Shown here: positions 62,713 through 64,000 of the stretch, one piece after another | How positions within the stretch are numbered: position 1 is the stretch's first letter | Layout: every line of letters begins with the position of its first letter | From: Sphingobium psychrophilum | GTDB taxonomy: Bacteria; Pseudomonadota; Alphaproteobacteria; Sphingomonadales; Sphingomonadaceae | Direction: 5' to 3' | DNA: 64,000 nucleotides | NCBI RefSeq assembly: GCF_012927105.1 | Contig: NZ_JABBFV010000003.1 | Span: 248,001 to 312,000 of the forward strand | Translations under genes and position numbers: made by a program | The notes under the pieces: model-generated | Database searches by the model: none | Told to the model about the DNA's origin: nothing | What the model saw: only the letters and a program-made list of their open reading frames with translations

Positions 62713-64000
62713 ATGCGCGCCGTGAAGATGCTGCTGCTGGCCGGGGCCGCGACGAGCGGGATCGGCGCAGCGGCACCGCAACCAGCGATGGACGTGGCTG
62801 CCATCGCCGCCCAGCGCTTCGGCAACGACGCGCCCTGGTATCGGGACCGCATCCCCTTCTTCGAATCGGCCGATCCCAAGATCGACGCCGTCTATTATTA
62901 TCGCTGGCAGGTCTATCGCGCGCATCAGCGCGACCTGGGTGCTGAGGGCTATATCACCACCGAATTTGCCGACGATGTCGACTGGCAACGCCATCCCTAT
63001 GCCAGCCTGAACGACGCCAGCGGATTCCATATCGGCGAAGGGCGCTGGCTGAACGACCGCCGCTTCGCCGACGATTATATCAATTTCATGTATCGCAGCG
63101 GCGGCAACGATCGCCATTTCACCGATCATATGGCCGACAGCGTCTGGGGCCGCTATCTGGTCGACGGCGACCGCGCGGATGTGGTGGAACATCTGCCCGT
63201 CATGAACCACATCTACCGGCTGTGGGACGATAAATATGACTTCGACAAGGGCCTCTATTTCGTAGAGCCGCTACTCGACGCCACCGAATATACCGTCTCC
63301 TCGATCGATGCATCGGGCGGCAAGGATGGGTTCCGCGGCGGCGACGCCTTCCGCCCCTCAGTCAACGCCTATATGTTCGCCAATGCCCGCGCACTGGCGA
63401 AAATGGCGGCGATGGCGGGCGACACGGGACTCGCCGCCGATTACACTACCCGCGCCGAAGCCTTGCAAAAGCGCGTGCTGGCCGACCTGTGGAGCGAGAA
63501 ACTCACCCATTTCATCGACCGCCACCAATCGCGCAAGAATGATTTCGTCCGCTACTGGGAGCCGATCCGCAACCGCGAACTGGTCGGCTATCTGCCCTGG
63601 ATGTTCGACCTCGTCCCCGACGACGCCAAATATGCCGCGGCCTGGGCACACCTGCTCGACCCCGCCTCGCTCGCCGGCAACGCGGGGATGCGGACGGTCG
63701 AGGCGAATTACGAATATTATATGCGCCAATATCGCTATCTGGGCACCGCGCCGGAATGTCAGTGGAACGGCCCGATCTGGCCCTATCAGACGACGCAGAT
63801 ACTGTATGGCATGGCGAACCTGCTCGATCATGCGAAGGCGACCGGTCCTATCACCCGCAGCGCCTATATGCGTCTGCTGCGCCAATATGCCGCGCTCCAT
63901 TATCAGGGGGACCGCCTGGACATCGAGGAGGATTATCACCCCGAAACCGGCACGCCGATCGTGGGCCTGGACCGCAGCCACCATTATTTCCATTCCGGTT
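62713..64000 (+). CDS. Exported glycoside hydrolase, MGH1/GH63-like (partial, runs off the window)
   Basis: At least 429 residues; the frame stays open to the right edge. A short signal-like start (MRAVKMLLLAGAATSGIGAAAP) precedes an (alpha/alpha)6-type catalytic domain: DATEYTVSSIDASGG, FRPSVNAYMFANARAL, GYLPWMFDLVP and WNGPIWPYQTTQILYGMANLL, which resemble MGH1-like/GH63/GH37 enzymes. GGGAGG lies five bases before ATG 62713. Exact activity unknown; the context suggests an arabinan- or pectin-related sugar. Confidence 0.8.
   Translation, partial: MRAVKMLLLAGAATSGIGAAAPQPAMDVAAIAAQRFGNDAPWYRDRIPFFESADPKIDAVYYYRWQVYRAHQRDLGAEGYITTEFADDVDWQRHPYASLNDASGFHIGEGRWLNDRRFADDYINFMYRSGGNDRHFTDHMADSVWGRYLVDGDRADVVEHLPVMNHIYRLWDDKYDFDKGLYFVEPLLDATEYTVSSIDASGGKDGFRGGDAFRPSVNAYMFANARALAKMAAMAGDTGLAADYTTRAEALQKRVLADLWSEKLTHFIDRHQSRKNDFVRYWEPIRNRELVGYLPWMFDLVPDDAKYAAAWAHLLDPASLAGNAGMRTVEANYEYYMRQYRYLGTAPECQWNGPIWPYQTTQILYGMANLLDHAKATGPITRSAYMRLLRQYAALHYQGDRLDIEEDYHPETGTPIVGLDRSHHYFHSG

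Overview
The window looks like chromosome of an alphaproteobacterium of the Sphingomonadaceae (Sphingobium, Sphingomonas or Novosphingobium type). The grounds are high GC with alphaproteobacterial codon use, frequent TonB-receptor, Tat-exported and GH genes, REP-like GC palindromes between genes, an HWE-type histidine kinase, and short membrane-anchored LuxR regulators. This placement is inference from gene content; no marker gene such as 16S rRNA lies in the window. Most of the window is gene-dense. The main compositional outliers are one AT-rich gene (12.1-13.8 kb) and an AT-rich patch inside cysS (about 5.7-5.88 kb).

Layout. 0-10 kb: an outer-membrane protein, polA, a zinc-ribbon protein with a Bax-inhibitor-1 membrane protein, an unusual cysS, and a secreted TPR-CHAT protein. 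9.9-17.5 kb: an ABC-F ATPase, an AT-rich DUF262/DUF1524 (GmrSD-like) gene, an exported GH3 beta-glucosidase, tRNA-Lys(CTT), tRNA-Tyr(GTA) and rlmB. 17.5-26.7 kb: a lipoprotein, ferredoxin, AlkA-type glycosylase, receiver protein and HWE kinase, murA, a Crp/Fnr regulator, a CxxCH protein coupled to an HNH nuclease, gluQ, a HIG1 protein and PduO-type adenosyltransferase. 26.8-38.7 kb: a diguanylate cyclase, egtB-egtD (ergothioneine), a HAD hydrolase, DUF1176, a CNT nucleoside transporter, an exported intradiol dioxygenase-like lipoprotein, an OmpR/EnvZ-type pair, and a cluster of small regulatory or membrane genes including a LuxR-HTH protein with a C-terminal membrane helix. 38.7-48.6 kb: typA, a Tat-exported class V aminotransferase, an S10 carboxypeptidase, a TelA-type protein with a membrane partner, kup and a small membrane protein.

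48.7-64 kb is an arabinan/L-arabinose utilisation locus. It encodes a TonB receptor, exported GH51 and two exported GH43 arabinan enzymes, an exported aldose 1-epimerase, a FucP-type sugar permease, and cytoplasmic enzymes of the oxidative pathway: a Gfo/Idh/MocA sugar 1-dehydrogenase, an SMP-30 lactonase and an AraD1/GguC FAH-family protein. A GntR/FadR-family regulator sits in the middle. The aldonate dehydratase and a final semialdehyde dehydrogenase are not in the window. A glycoside hydrolase of (alpha/alpha)6 type runs off the right edge.

The most notable observation is a 13-bp imperfect palindrome (typical form TTAGTCCGACTAA) found five times, in four of the intergenic regions of the arabinose locus. 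It matches the general FadR-subfamily operator pattern GTM-N0-1-KAC and is proposed as the operator of the local GntR protein. Other points are a cysS of a clade atypical for Alphaproteobacteria with a low-GC patch, the isolated GmrSD-like gene, and three small genes of 51, 56 and 119 codons.
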